A program made the translations under genes and the position numbers. Below, piece after piece: positions 39,455 through 49,002 of a stretch of DNA of 64,000 bases (the stretch's first letter is position 1; each line of letters opens with the position of its first letter). Origin of the DNA: Cytobacillus eiseniae. GTDB lineage: Bacteria > Bacillota > Bacilli > Bacillales > Cytobacillaceae. The notes under the pieces are model-generated. The model ran no database searches and was not told where the DNA came from. It saw only the letters and a list, made by a program, of their open reading frames with translations. The stretch spans positions 124,001 to 188,000 of the forward strand of contig NZ_JAGIKZ010000004.1 in NCBI RefSeq assembly GCF_017874625.1, given 5' to 3'.

Positions 39455-41158
39455 TTAAGCCCGTTTTTCTTGTTCTTCATTCATTTTCTTTTTCTCTTCA
39501 TCAACTAATGCTCTTCTCAAAATTTTCCCTACGGCAGTTTTTGGAAGCTCACTTCGGAATTCATATAATCTTGGCACCTTATATGCAGCAAGATGCTTTC
39601 TCGTAAATGTATTAAGCTCTTCCTCTTCTACATTCGCTCCTTCTTTCAGCACAATATATACTTTTACCGTTTCCCCACGATATGGATCAGGAATTCCGGC
39701 TGCAACAACTTCCTGTACTGCTGGATGTTCATAAAGAACTTCTTCAATTTCTCTTGGATAAATATTGTAGCCACCCGCTATAATCATATCTTTCTTGCGA
39801 TCGACAACATAGAAATAGCCATCTTCATCCATATAACCAAGATCACCAGTAAAGAGCCAGCCATCTCTTAATGTTTCCGCCGTATCTTCTGGACGGTTCC
39901 AGTAGCCCTTCATTACTTGAGGACCTTTAACAGCAATTTCCCCAACTTCGCCAGGAGGAAGTGCTTCTCCATTTTCCATTGAAAATATTGCAGCATCTGT
40001 ATCTGGCCATGGTACACCGATACTCCCTTTCACACGAGGACGATCCCAAAGGAAATTAGCATGTGTGACAGGCGAACTTTCAGTTAAACCATATCCCTCA
40101 ACAAGCTTTCCACCAGTTACTTTTTCAAACTTTTGCTGTACTTCCACTGGTAGTGCGGCTGATCCGCTAATACAAGAATCAATTGAAGACAAATCATATT
40201 TGTCTACATTCGGATGGTTTAACAATCCAATATAAATAGTTGGTGCGCCTGGAAATAATGTTGGACGCTGTTTTTGAATGGTTTTCAGCGTTGTCTCCGC
40301 ATCAAATTTCGGGAGCAAAACGATTTTATTCGCATCCATAACAGAAAGAATTAACACGGTTGTCATTCCATACACATGGAAAAATGGGAGAACACCTAAT
40401 ACGACCTCATTACCCGGTTTTGTCTTATATAACCATGCCTTACACATTGCCGCGTTAGCCACAAGATTTCGATGAGTAAGCATTACGCCTTTAGGAAATC
40501 CTGTTGTGCCGCCCGTATATTGCAATAATGCTAAGCCCTCTTCAAAATCAAAATCATATTCCTTCAGCCCACGAACCGGCTCTTTTAGAATTTCAGTTAA
40601 TAAATGATGATTGCCCTCATGTTTGACATTCACAACAATTCCATATTGTTTTTTCTGGATAAATGGATAAATCAAATTTTTTGGAAATGGGAGGAAGTCC
40701 TTGATAGCGGTTACAATGACATGCTGTAAATCTGTTTGAGGCATCACCTTCGTTACACGTGGAAATAAGATATCCATCGTTATGATTGCTTTTGCACCAG
40801 AATCCTTCATTTGGTATTCTAGCTCCCGTTCCATATACAGTGGATTCGTCTGAACAACGATGCCGCCAGCCATTAAGATTCCATAATAGCTTATAACAGC
40901 AGCAGGCATATTCGGAAGCATGATTGCTACTCGATCATCCTTGCCAATTCCTAACCCTTGAAGATAACCAGCAAACTTAATTGCCGATTCATAAATTTCC
41001 TTATAAGTAAATTCCTTGCCCATAAAATGAATAGCGATTTTCTCTGGATTTTCTGTTGCTGCTTTTTTCAAATAATCTTGAACCGACTGCTCTTGAAAAG
41101 AGATTGTTGCAGGTATTTCATCAGGATAATTTTTAAGCCATGGCTTTTGATCTAACAA
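39455..41158 (-). CDS. lcfA: Long-chain fatty-acid-CoA ligase
   Basis: A 567-residue acyl-adenylate-forming enzyme that activates fatty acids for beta-oxidation. AMP-binding signature LLQYTGGTTGFPKGVMLTHR; VEGYGLTESSPVTHANF; hinge and C-terminal motif GWLFTGDLGYMDEDGYFYVV then DRKKDMIIAGGYNIYPREIE; catalytic lysine in PKTAVGKILRR. The start is TTG at 41158 with AAGGGGG upstream. It heads the lcfA-fadR-fadB cluster. Confidence 0.95.
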   Translation of the reverse strand: MLDQKPWLKNYPDEIPATISFQEQSVQDYLKKAATENPEKIAIHFMGKEFTYKEIYESAIKFAGYLQGLGIGKDDRVAIMLPNMPAAVISYYGILMAGGIVVQTNPLYMERELEYQMKDSGAKAIITMDILFPRVTKVMPQTDLQHVIVTAIKDFLPFPKNLIYPFIQKKQYGIVVNVKHEGNHHLLTEILKEPVRGLKEYDFDFEEGLALLQYTGGTTGFPKGVMLTHRNLVANAAMCKAWLYKTKPGNEVVLGVLPFFHVYGMTTVLILSVMDANKIVLLPKFDAETTLKTIQKQRPTLFPGAPTIYIGLLNHPNVDKYDLSSIDSCISGSAALPVEVQQKFEKVTGGKLVEGYGLTESSPVTHANFLWDRPRVKGSIGVPWPDTDAAIFSMENGEALPPGEVGEIAVKGPQVMKGYWNRPEDTAETLRDGWLFTGDLGYMDEDGYFYVVDRKKDMIIAGGYNIYPREIEEVLYEHPAVQEVVAAGIPDPYRGETVKVYIVLKEGANVEEEELNTFTRKHLAAYKVPRLYEFRSELPKTAVGKILRRALVDEEKKKMNEEQEKRA

Positions 41159-41217
41159 TTGGAAACCCCCTTTTTCTCTAAAATTAAGTTGTTAGAACTT
41201 TCAAACTGTTCCTTTCT

Positions 41218-41246
41218 ATTATAATATACTGAAGATTCCTTGACAA
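41218..41246 (-). promoter_or_regulatory. Promoter of lcfA
   Basis: TTGTCA (41241-41246), 17 bp, TATAAT (41218-41223) on the minus strand. I see no FadR palindrome at this promoter. Confidence 0.75.
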
Positions 41247-41304
41247 TTAGAATAATGCAAGAAAGCAGAAAACCAAAGCACCCTGAACATTGCCGATTAT
41301 GACA

Positions 41305-41334
41305 TCAAAAAAATCGTCACCAAAGTGACGATTT
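41305..41334 (-). terminator. Terminator of the mutS2-yshE-small ORF unit
   Basis: AAATCGTCAC / GTGACGATTT with loop TTTG, then TTTTTTT on the minus strand. It lies 27 bp after the small ORF. Confidence 0.9.
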
Positions 41335-41360
41335 CCTGAAAGATTTATAATCAATCGAAC

Positions 41361-41438
41361 TTAAAAGAATAAATAATAAACACCAACTAACATAAAAATA
41401 CCACAAAGAACAAATAATATTTTCGCTAATTTCTCCAT
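41361..41438 (-). CDS. Predicted 25-residue single-pass membrane protein
   Basis: ATG at 41438, stop TAA at 41361. After a charged start (MEKLAK) almost the whole peptide is one hydrophobic helix (ILFVLCGIFMLVGVYYLFF). A GGGAG overlapping the yshE stop lies 11 bases upstream. It sits between yshE and their shared terminator, so it would be the last cistron of that transcript. I do not recognise it. Supported by reading frame, SD and terminator only. Confidence 0.5.
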   Translation of the reverse strand: MEKLAKILFVLCGIFMLVGVYYLFF

Positions 41439-41454
41439 GAAACCATTCGCTCCC

Positions 41455-41862
41455 TTAAGAAATTCCAGCCCCAACTATATATGATAACCCGATTGATATG
41501 ATCATAGAAATGAAGCCAACAGCTTTATTATTATTTTTAATTTCCAAATCCACATTAAATTTCGGAGTCAGAAACTCAAAAATAAAATAGGCAATAAGCA
41601 GCAGGATAAATCCGAATACTCCCCAACTAATCATGACAAGTAAATGATCATTATGCAAGATAGAGTGCCGAAAAACATTGGCAATTCCAAAGATTTTCCC
41701 CCCTGTAGCCATGGCAACCGCTACATTTCCATTTTTTATTTCTTCCCAGTTCTTATATTTCGTGACCAATTCAAAAATGGCTAGAAAAACAATCATACAG
41801 AGCACAACTACACTAAAATACCCTGCCGTTTGCACAAACTCATTCTCCCAAAATTGGTTCAT
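41455..41862 (-). CDS. yshE: DUF350 membrane protein YshE
   Basis: A 135-residue integral membrane protein with four predicted helices (YFSVVVLCMIVFLAIFELVT, VAMATGGKIFGIANVF region, LLVMISWGVFGFILLLIAYF, and AVGFISMIISIGLSYIVGAG). DUF350/YjfL-like family, function unknown. The ATG at 41862 is preferred with GGGGAG upstream; ATGs two and five codons earlier are possible. Downstream of mutS2 as in B. subtilis. Confidence 0.88.
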   Translation of the reverse strand: MNQFWENEFVQTAGYFSVVVLCMIVFLAIFELVTKYKNWEEIKNGNVAVAMATGGKIFGIANVFRHSILHNDHLLVMISWGVFGFILLLIAYFIFEFLTPKFNVDLEIKNNNKAVGFISMIISIGLSYIVGAGIS

Positions 41863-41881
41863 ACCCATTCTCCCCATGAAA

Positions 41882-44236
41882 TTATTTAAATTCTACAATT
41901 GTAACACCAGAACCGCCTTCACCCGATTCACCGAAACGTATGCTTTTAACTGAGCGATGATTACGTAAATATTCCTGAACTCCTTGTCTTAATGCCCCTG
42001 TTCCTTTTCCATGGATAATGGAAACACGTGGATATGCAGCTAGGAGTGCATCATCAATATATTTTTCAACACGAAGCAACGCATTCTCGAATCGTTCTCC
42101 CCTTAAATCAAGTTCAAGACTTACATGAAAGTCTCGGCCTTTTATAGTAGCAATTGGTCTTGTTTCAACGGGTTTCGAACTTTTAATATATTCCAGATCT
42201 TTTTCGTTTACTTTCATTTTCAAGATGCCAATTTGAACTTGCCACTCATTATCTGCTGTTTTGTCAATAAGAGTCCCTTTTTGATCAAAACTCAGAACTT
42301 TTACTTCATCGCCTTTCCTTAAAACATGCTTGTCTAATCCCTTGACGATTTTTTTTGACTTTTTCACTTTTGGTGCGGCTTCATCCAATCGTTTTCTTGC
42401 TTCAATTAACTCATGCTCTTTTACTTCAGCCGCCTTTTCAATTCGCATTTTTCTTAAATCGCTAATTATTTTCTCTGCTTCTGCTTTCGCCTGGTCAATG
42501 ATGGCACTTGCTTTTTCAGCTGCCTTTTCATTTAGCGCATCCTTCTGTTCATAAAACTCAACCATTTGTTTTTGCAAATCTTTGTGAAGCTTTTCTGCAC
42601 TTCTTAGGAAATCATTGGCTTCATCACGTTCAGTCTCTGCCAATCTTTTGCTTTCTTCTAATGAGGCAATCATGTTCTCCACTTGATTGCTATCTGCACT
42701 AATATATTTTCTTGCCGTTTGAATAACAGATTCATTTAAGCCTAGACGTTTGGAGATTTCAAATGCATTGCTTCGCCCTGGTACGCCAATTAGTAATTTA
42801 TACGTTGGGCTTAACGTCTCTATATCAAATTCTACACTTGCATTAATAACTCCATCTCTATTATAGCCGTATGCCTTTAATTCTGGGTAATGGGTAGTTG
42901 CGATAACACTCGCCCCCCGATGATATACTTCATCTAGAATCGATATCGCAAGTGCTGCTCCTTCTTGTGGATCCGTACCTGCACCTAATTCATCAAAAAG
43001 CACGAGGCTATTTTCATCCACTTTATTTAAAATATCAACAATATTCACCATATGAGATGAGAACGTACTCAGACTTTGTTCAATTGATTGTTCATCCCCA
43101 ATGTCCGCATACACTGCGCCAAAGACAGCGGTTTCAGATCCATCCAGTGCTGGAATTTGCAAGCCTGCCTGTGCCATTAATGTACATAGGCCAACTGTTT
43201 TAAGTGTGACCGTTTTCCCACCCGTATTCGGTCCTGTAATCACAATGGTCGAGTAATCTTTTCCTAACATTACATCATTTGCAACTACTTCATCCGCAGC
43301 AATCAGTGGATGTCGCGCCTTAAATAAAGAAATTCTACCTTCATTATTTACTTCTGGTTTCGATCCTTTCATGCGCTTGCTATAACGAGCCTTTGCAAAC
43401 ATAAAGTCGATTTCTGCCAGTACAGCAACAATGATTTCAAGCTCTGCGCTTTCTTCAGCCACTTTCCCGGATAGTTCGATTAAAATTCTCTCAATTTCCT
43501 GCTGTTCCTTCACTCGGATTTCTTGAAGTTCATTATTCAACTGGACAATTGATTGTGGTTCAATAAATAATGTTTGACCTGACGAGCTCTGATCATGAAT
43601 GATTCCGCCATAATGCCCCTTATATTCCTGTTTGACAGGAATAACGAAACGATCATTTCTGATTGTAATAATGGCATCAGAAAGCATTTTCTGCGCATTT
43701 GAAGAACGGATCATACTTTCTAAGCGTTCTCGAACACGGGATTCTTTTGTACGCAATTGATTGCGGAGAGACCGAAGTGCCTCACTTGCACTATCTAGCA
43801 CTTCCCCATTCTCATCAATTGCATTTCTAATCGTTGTTTCTAAATCTGCTAAAACAATATATCTTCTCACATAATCTAATAAAATCGGAAGGCTGCTTCT
43901 TTCCTCAGCAAATTCCTCTATAAACCTTTTGATTTGTCTGCTTGCATGAATTGTGCTTGCCGTTTGAGTCAGTTCTTGTGGACTGAGCATGCCACCAATA
44001 ACCGATCTTTTCACATGTGGACGTATATCATATATCCCACCAAGCGGGACATTTCCTTTTATGCGAAACACCTTTACCGCTTCATCTGTTTCCTCTTGCC
44101 AGCGAATCACTTCTTCATAATCAACGGATGGGACTAACTGCTCTGCTTTTCTTTTCCCTAATGAGGATGACACATGCTCAAGCAATTGTTCCTTTACTTT
44201 ATGAAATTCTAACACTTTAAAAATACGTTCCTGCAT
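41882..44236 (-). CDS. mutS2: Endonuclease MutS2
   Basis: A 784-residue MutS-family ATPase without the mismatch-recognition domain. Walker [21 protein letters not shown] (about residues 330-349), Walker [21 protein letters not shown], a long coiled coil (about 515-620), a KOW-like stretch, and a C-terminal Smr nuclease domain with [20 protein letters not shown] and [20 protein letters not shown]. MutS2 has been linked to recombination control and, in B. subtilis, to rescue of collided ribosomes. SD TAGGAGGT. Confidence 0.96.
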   Translation of the reverse strand: MQERIFKVLEFHKVKEQLLEHVSSSLGKRKAEQLVPSVDYEEVIRWQEETDEAVKVFRIKGNVPLGGIYDIRPHVKRSVIGGMLSPQELTQTASTIHASRQIKRFIEEFAEERSSLPILLDYVRRYIVLADLETTIRNAIDENGEVLDSASEALRSLRNQLRTKESRVRERLESMIRSSNAQKMLSDAIITIRNDRFVIPVKQEYKGHYGGIIHDQSSSGQTLFIEPQSIVQLNNELQEIRVKEQQEIERILIELSGKVAEESAELEIIVAVLAEIDFMFAKARYSKRMKGSKPEVNNEGRISLFKARHPLIAADEVVANDVMLGKDYSTIVITGPNTGGKTVTLKTVGLCTLMAQAGLQIPALDGSETAVFGAVYADIGDEQSIEQSLSTFSSHMVNIVDILNKVDENSLVLFDELGAGTDPQEGAALAISILDEVYHRGASVIATTHYPELKAYGYNRDGVINASVEFDIETLSPTYKLLIGVPGRSNAFEISKRLGLNESVIQTARKYISADSNQVENMIASLEESKRLAETERDEANDFLRSAEKLHKDLQKQMVEFYEQKDALNEKAAEKASAIIDQAKAEAEKIISDLRKMRIEKAAEVKEHELIEARKRLDEAAPKVKKSKKIVKGLDKHVLRKGDEVKVLSFDQKGTLIDKTADNEWQVQIGILKMKVNEKDLEYIKSSKPVETRPIATIKGRDFHVSLELDLRGERFENALLRVEKYIDDALLAAYPRVSIIHGKGTGALRQGVQEYLRNHRSVKSIRFGESGEGGSGVTIVEFK

Positions 44237-44259
44237 GAGGATTTTACCTCCTAATTAGC

Positions 44260-45981
44260 TCATTTTTGCTTTTTCGACAAAAATGATAGCAATTCTTCTA
44301 TATTCATGGCATTCAGGACAGTGTTTTTCTTTATCCAGCCTTTTTTAGCTGTGGAAACACCAATGTCCATATGATCGAGTGTGTCAATTTTATGTGCATC
44401 TGTATTAATAACTATTTTCACACCTGCTTCTTGCGCTTTTCGAATATGCTCTGAAGCTAAATCTAAACGATTTGGATTAGCATTCAGCTCTAATACAGTG
44501 TCCGTTGCCTTTGCCATTTCGATTAATTCATCAATATCTACTTCATAGCCTTCCCTACGCCCAATTAATCTACCAGTTGGATGAGCAATAATATCAATAT
44601 GAGGATTGTTCATGGCCACCTTTAGTCGCTCCATTATTTTTTCCTTTGACTGTGAAAAAGCAGAATGGATCGACGCAATGACAATATCCATTTCAGCGAG
44701 TAATTCATCATCATAATCTAGCGTGCTATCTGGCAGGATATCCATTTCTACACCAGATAGAATCGTTATGTCATCATAGCGCTCATTCAATCGCCTAATT
44801 TCATCTTTTTGTTGTCTTAGTCTCTCTGGAGAGAGTCCACCAGCCACCTTTAAATACTGGGAATGATCTGTAATTGCCATGTATGCATAGCCTTTCGCCC
44901 GGCATGCCTCCACCATTTGTTCAATTGAAAAAGCACCATCACTCCAAGTTGTATGCATATGAAGATCACCCTTTATATCAGCAAGAGAAATTATATCATA
45001 CTCTTTCGTATACGTTTCAACCTCCTGACCATCCTCCCTAAGCTCAGGTGGAATAAAGGGCAAATCGAAATAGTGATAAAAAGCTTCTTCAGATAAAAAA
45101 GTACGTATCTCTCCTGTTTCGTTATTCTCTACACCATATTCGCTAATTTTCTCACCGCGTTCCTTCGCAAGCTGCCGCATCCGTACATTATGATCTTTCG
45201 AACCAGTAAAATGATGAAGAGTTGTTGCAAATTCATGAGGCTCCACAAGACGGAAATCAACAGAAATATCATAACCATGCTCAAAAATGATCGAAACCTT
45301 CGTATGACCTGCAGCGATTATTTCTTTAATTTTTGGCAGTGATACTAGTTTTTCTCTTACTACTGTGGCATTCTCTGTGGCGATGATAAAATCTAAATCC
45401 TTTATTGTTTCTCTCATCCTTCTTAAGCTGCCTGCCCGTGAAAATTTCATAATTTCATTGATCTCGCTTAATTCTACTTCAATCGCTTCTGCAATCGGAA
45501 GCATATAAGCAATCGGAAGGCGTTCTGGTCTTGCTCCTGTATTCTCAAGTGCAGCAAGAATTTTCTCCTCTGACTTTTTCCCGAATCCAGCAAGAGCTTG
45601 TACTTTCCGACTACGACATGCATCCTCTAAGTCTACTGCGCTCTCAATTCCAAGTTCCTTGTAAAGTTTTGCTATCTTTTTACCACCTAGACCTGGGAGC
45701 TGTAGAAGAGGAACTAATCCTTTAGGGACTTCCTCCTTTAATTCCTGCAGAACAGCTGATTTGCCTTCAGCCAAATACTCAAGAATGACTGAAGATGTGC
45801 CTTTCCCGATCCCTGGAAGCTTAGTGAAATCTTCTATTTCATCTAGACTATTATCATTTACCTCAAGTGCATTAGCTGCTTTCCGAAAAGCAGCTATTTT
45901 AAAAGTATTCTCTCCTTTAAGCTCCATATAAATCGCGATCGTCTCAAGATGTCTAATCACATCTTTTTTATTTATACCCAT
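44260..45981 (-). CDS. polX: DNA polymerase/3'-5' exonuclease PolX
   Basis: A 573-residue family X DNA polymerase with a PHP nuclease domain. N-terminal helix-hairpin-helix repeats (FTKLPGIGKGTSSVI, LLQLPGLGGKKIAKLYKELG), pol beta-like palm with AGSLRRMRETIKDLDFIIAT, then the PHP domain: IKGDLHMHTTWSDGAFSIEQ, ITDHSQYLKVAGG, EMDILPDSTLDYDDELLAEM and VINTDAHKIDTLDHM. Acts in base excision repair. The ATG at 45981 is preferred to a GTG three codons upstream that is too near the SD. Confidence 0.95.
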   Translation of the reverse strand: MGINKKDVIRHLETIAIYMELKGENTFKIAAFRKAANALEVNDNSLDEIEDFTKLPGIGKGTSSVILEYLAEGKSAVLQELKEEVPKGLVPLLQLPGLGGKKIAKLYKELGIESAVDLEDACRSRKVQALAGFGKKSEEKILAALENTGARPERLPIAYMLPIAEAIEVELSEINEIMKFSRAGSLRRMRETIKDLDFIIATENATVVREKLVSLPKIKEIIAAGHTKVSIIFEHGYDISVDFRLVEPHEFATTLHHFTGSKDHNVRMRQLAKERGEKISEYGVENNETGEIRTFLSEEAFYHYFDLPFIPPELREDGQEVETYTKEYDIISLADIKGDLHMHTTWSDGAFSIEQMVEACRAKGYAYMAITDHSQYLKVAGGLSPERLRQQKDEIRRLNERYDDITILSGVEMDILPDSTLDYDDELLAEMDIVIASIHSAFSQSKEKIMERLKVAMNNPHIDIIAHPTGRLIGRREGYEVDIDELIEMAKATDTVLELNANPNRLDLASEHIRKAQEAGVKIVINTDAHKIDTLDHMDIGVSTAKKGWIKKNTVLNAMNIEELLSFLSKKQK

Positions 45982-46076
45982 GGGACACACCCGCCCTAAC
46001 GTTTAGAATTAACATACAACTAAGGTATTTCTCTTGTATATAAAGATACAAAGAAACTTCTCTAATGCTAGAGAAG

Positions 46077-46619
46077 TTACGATGCTATATATTCGATCCA
46101 CATCTCTTTAATTTGCTGTGATAATATCGGAGTATGTTTGATCATTCCTTTACCAAGGAAGGAATCATTTAATGCAGTTTGAACCATTTCTATTGGCACG
46201 AGTGCAGCTATGTATATTAAAATAAACATGATAAGATAGACTTCAACAAATCCTAGTATGCCACCAGCCCAAATATTTAGCTGTTTAAGTATTGGCAGGT
46301 TCGTAACAAAATCAAGCATACTGCCAATAATTTGGAGAACAATCTTCACAGCAATAAAAATCACGACATACGCAATGGCGCGATAATAGGCATCTTCTAG
46401 ATTCACTTGATCAAAAAGCATTTGAAATGCAGAGCTATCACCAAAGCTCGGATAAGGTACCCATAATGTTAGTTTAGGAGCAAGTTTCTCATAATACATA
46501 TTTGCAATGATGAATGCAATAATAAATCCTGTTAAATGGATTAATTGCAGGATAAATCCTCTTTTCAAACCAATAAAGAATCCAAAAACTAATATAATTA
46601 ATATTGCGAGATCTAACAT
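46077..46619 (-). CDS. cvpA: CvpA family membrane protein (YshB)
   Basis: A 180-residue protein with four predicted transmembrane helices (ILIILVFGFFIGLKRGFILQ, IIAFIIANMYYE, VVIFIAVKIVLQIIGSMLDF, and VEVYLIMFILIYIAALVP). The helix pattern and GLKRGF motif fit the CvpA family. Role not established in Bacillus. It lies 8 bp after zapA and ahead of polX, the usual order. Confidence 0.88.
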   Translation of the reverse strand: MLDLAILIILVFGFFIGLKRGFILQLIHLTGFIIAFIIANMYYEKLAPKLTLWVPYPSFGDSSAFQMLFDQVNLEDAYYRAIAYVVIFIAVKIVLQIIGSMLDFVTNLPILKQLNIWAGGILGFVEVYLIMFILIYIAALVPIEMVQTALNDSFLGKGMIKHTPILSQQIKEMWIEYIAS

Positions 46620-46626
46620 GACTTAT

Positions 46627-46890
46627 TCAGTCCTTTACTCTTTTTAATTCATTTTCAAGCTGTTCTATACGGTCTTTCGCTTTAATATAATCATTTACTG
46701 CATTGACTGCTGTTAAAACAGCTAATTTACTGCTGTCAAGATAAGCGTTTTTCGAGCTGATTTCACGCATCTTCTCATCAACCTTCGATGCTACAAGGCG
46801 TATATGACTGGGGCTTTCGGTGCCTATAATGATATACTGAACTCCATATATATCAACAGTTGTGCGGCTTTTTTGTACATCTGACAACAT
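46627..46890 (-). CDS. zapA: Cell division protein ZapA
   Basis: An 87-residue FtsZ-ring stabiliser. The N-terminal head has TTVDIYGVQYIIIGTESPSH and VASKVDEKMREIS; the C-terminal helix (LDSSKLAVLTAVNAVNDYIK, AKDRIEQLENELKRVKD) forms the coiled coil. Start ATG at 46890 with GGGGGC four bases upstream. First gene of zapA-cvpA-polX-mutS2. Confidence 0.92.
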   Translation of the reverse strand: MLSDVQKSRTTVDIYGVQYIIIGTESPSHIRLVASKVDEKMREISSKNAYLDSSKLAVLTAVNAVNDYIKAKDRIEQLENELKRVKD

Positions 46891-47019
46891 TCATGCCCCC
46901 ATTCTTAAGAATCCTACACAATATCATAACATGAACAGAAAATCGTGGGAAGCAGAAGCTTGTCAAAAGCAGGCAGAATTCATCAAGTGAAAAGTTCCGA
47001 GGAAGGGAATCTTTTTTAA

Positions 47020-47315
47020 GGCTCTTTTCTGAAAGATTGTTACTTTTGAATTAAATGTTTGACGAACTAAGTCGGTTGATTGGAGCGGAAGGTGCGAGAT
47101 CCTCGAAAATGCTGTCGCATTTCCTTCGTGCGGTGTCAATTCAGGAAGCTTATTCAATGTCCTGCTTAGATGCGTAGGAACAGCTGAGACTTATGCAGGA
47201 GCGTGAGCGACAAGGAGGCTCAAGCGGACTACCCCGCGGAAAGCGAGCACACGTGCGCGGAAATCAATCTTTACCAACATTATCTTAATAAGCAACATTG
47301 TTTGCGAAAACAGCC
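47020..47315. mobile_element. MITE-like element (296 bp) with terminal inverted repeats
   Basis: Left end GGCTCTTTTCTGAAAGATTG and right end (read inward) GGCTGTTTTCGCAAACAATG form imperfect inverted repeats of about 25-30 bp. Flanks TTTTTTAA and TTTTTTTAA look like a slipped 8-bp target duplication. No open frame for a transposase; the interior carries GGAGCGGAAGGTGCGAG and CCCCGCGGAAAGCGAG, G/C-rich and able to fold. It fills the zapA-rnhC gap; I see no gene in 46891-47360. Confidence 0.85.
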
Positions 47316-47360
47316 TTTTTTTAAAAAATAATCTCAGCAAAATGTAGAGGAGCGTTTATT

Positions 47361-48302
47361 ATGGGGAATGTAGTTATCATTAAAAAAATGAATGAAATAG
47401 AAGAAATGAAAAAATATTATCAATCCTATCTATCTGATAAATTTCCACAAGGAAGTGTGTTTGCTGCGAAGACACCAACTTGTTCGATCACTGCATATAA
47501 ATCTGGAAAGGTGTTGTTTCAGGGTGGGAGCAGTGAAGCTGAAGCAGCAAAATGGGGGGAGCCAACTGCAGCTTCAAAAACAACAACTAACCAAAGTACG
47601 AGTCAATCCCACTTGCCAAATCAGTTTGAATCGCTTTCGGTGATTGGCTCTGATGAAGTCGGTACAGGTGACTTCTTTGGTCCAATAACAGTTGTTGCAG
47701 CCTATGTAAAAAAGGAGCAGATTCCATTATTAAAGGAGTTAGGTGTGAAGGATTCTAAAAACCTTAAGGATGAGCAGATCATACAGATTGCAAAACAAAT
47801 AAAAGATATTGTTCCATACAGTTTATTAACCTTGCATAATGAAAAATATAACAAACTGCAGAAGTCGGGAATGTCACAAGGAAAACTAAAAGCCTTGCTT
47901 CATAATCAAGCGATCAGCCATGTCCTCAGCAAAATTGCACCTGACAAGCCTGATGCCATTCTAATTGATCAATTTGCAAAGGAAGAAGTATATTACCAAT
48001 ATTTAAAAAATGAAACAGTCGTCCAGAGGGAGAATGTATATTTCAGTACAAAAGCAGAAAGTGTTCATCTCTCAGTTGCCGCTGCCTCTATCCTTGCAAG
48101 ATATGCCTTTGTTCGTCATTTCGATAAACTAAGCAAAGAAGCTGGATTCACACTAACAAAGGGAGCAGGTGCTAAGGTCGATCAAGCAGCCGCTCGGCTC
48201 ATTCATGAAAAAGGGAAAGATGTGATGCCTTCATTTGTTAAGCTGCATTTTGCTAATATGGAAAAAGCGATGCGCTTGCATGCATCTAAATATCGGAAAT
48301 AA
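47361..48302 (+). CDS. rnhC: Ribonuclease HIII
   Basis: A 313-residue RNase H2-fold enzyme that removes RNA from RNA-DNA hybrids. The N-terminal TBP-like substrate-binding domain (residues 1-85) is followed by the catalytic domain beginning VIGSDEVGTGDFFGPITVVA, with LGVKDSKNLKDEQI and, later, AESVHLSVAAASILARYAFV. Start ATG at 47361 with AGAGGAGCG upstream. In Bacillus rnhC normally abuts pheT; here a 12.5-kb island intervenes. Confidence 0.96.
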   Translation: MGNVVIIKKMNEIEEMKKYYQSYLSDKFPQGSVFAAKTPTCSITAYKSGKVLFQGGSSEAEAAKWGEPTAASKTTTNQSTSQSHLPNQFESLSVIGSDEVGTGDFFGPITVVAAYVKKEQIPLLKELGVKDSKNLKDEQIIQIAKQIKDIVPYSLLTLHNEKYNKLQKSGMSQGKLKALLHNQAISHVLSKIAPDKPDAILIDQFAKEEVYYQYLKNETVVQRENVYFSTKAESVHLSVAAASILARYAFVRHFDKLSKEAGFTLTKGAGAKVDQAAARLIHEKGKDVMPSFVKLHFANMEKAMRLHASKYRK

Positions 48303-48306
48303 GAAT

Positions 48307-48353
48307 GCCTCCTAGCCAGCCTCACATATAGTATAAGACAAACTGGCTGGGAG
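48307..48353 (+). terminator. Hairpin downstream of rnhC
   Basis: CCTCCTAGCCAG / CTGGCTGGGAGG, a long stem with a 23-base loop, followed by only a short T-rich stretch. Confidence 0.6.
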
Positions 48354-48425
48354 GTTACTCCTTCCCCTTTTGCACCTCTTGACCCATGAACTCGGAAGGG
48401 ATTCAATTGATAAACTATAAACATA

Positions 48426-48453
48426 AAATGCGACCGAGTAGTCGCATTTTTTT
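48426..48453. terminator. Bidirectional terminator between rnhC and the island
   Basis: AATGCGAC / GTCGCATT with loop CGAGTA, T7 on the plus strand and TTTTA on the minus strand. It can end both rnhC and the convergent ferredoxin gene. Confidence 0.9.
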
Positions 48454-48462
48454 CGAAGTAAA

Positions 48463-49002
48463 CTACTTTAAAAAGTATCTTTTTCTTTCCGTTGCCGGGT
48501 AAAAGGCAATTGAAGGATTGGTTAATCGAGTATCCGGGAAACCAGGAATGGAACCGACTATTTTCTTATCACAAAAAGTATTTAAATCTACAAACGTTAA
48601 CGCTTCAGTAGAACAAGATTCAACACATGCAGGCGGGAGTCCCCTATCTTGGCGCGGATAACACATTTGACATTTACTTGCTTTCTGCGTTACTGGATCA
48701 TACTGGGGTGCCCCATACGGACAAGCTTCAATACATAAACCACAGCCTGTACAGAGATCGGAATTTATTTGCACAATTCCATCCCCACGTTTTGTGAACG
48801 CATTCTCTGGGCAAACCCGAAAACATTCTGGACTGTTGCAATGATTACAAGAAACGGATAAAAAGGTATCATCCGTAAGTCTAGAAACCTTTCGCCATCT
48901 CACTGTACTATCCGTTTGGTTTTCATTTCTACAGGCAATTTCACAAGCCATACAACCGAAACAAAGATCCACATTAAACACAAAACCCATTTGTTTAACC
49001 AT
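48463..49002 (-). CDS. Four-cluster ferredoxin subunit (DmsB/NrfC type)
   Basis: A 179-residue polyferredoxin with 16 cysteines set as in DmsB: CFGCMACEIAC, CNHCNSPECFRVCP, CTGCGLCIEACP, then CQMC ... CVESC. It should carry four iron-sulfur clusters and pass electrons to the molybdoenzyme encoded just upstream, whose stop it overlaps. The ATG at 49002 is chosen; a GTG at 49011 or an ATG at 48990 are alternatives, with no strong SD for any. No membrane-anchor gene lies beside this pair, so its electron donor is unclear. Confidence 0.88.
   Translation of the reverse strand: MVKQMGFVFNVDLCFGCMACEIACRNENQTDSTVRWRKVSRLTDDTFLSVSCNHCNSPECFRVCPENAFTKRGDGIVQINSDLCTGCGLCIEACPYGAPQYDPVTQKASKCQMCYPRQDRGLPPACVESCSTEALTFVDLNTFCDKKIVGSIPGFPDTRLTNPSIAFYPATERKRYFLK

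Noticed and set aside
48203-48424. Minus-strand frame over the rnhC 3' end
   Set aside because: Overlaps rnhC and its terminator; no SD; composition typical of a shadow frame.
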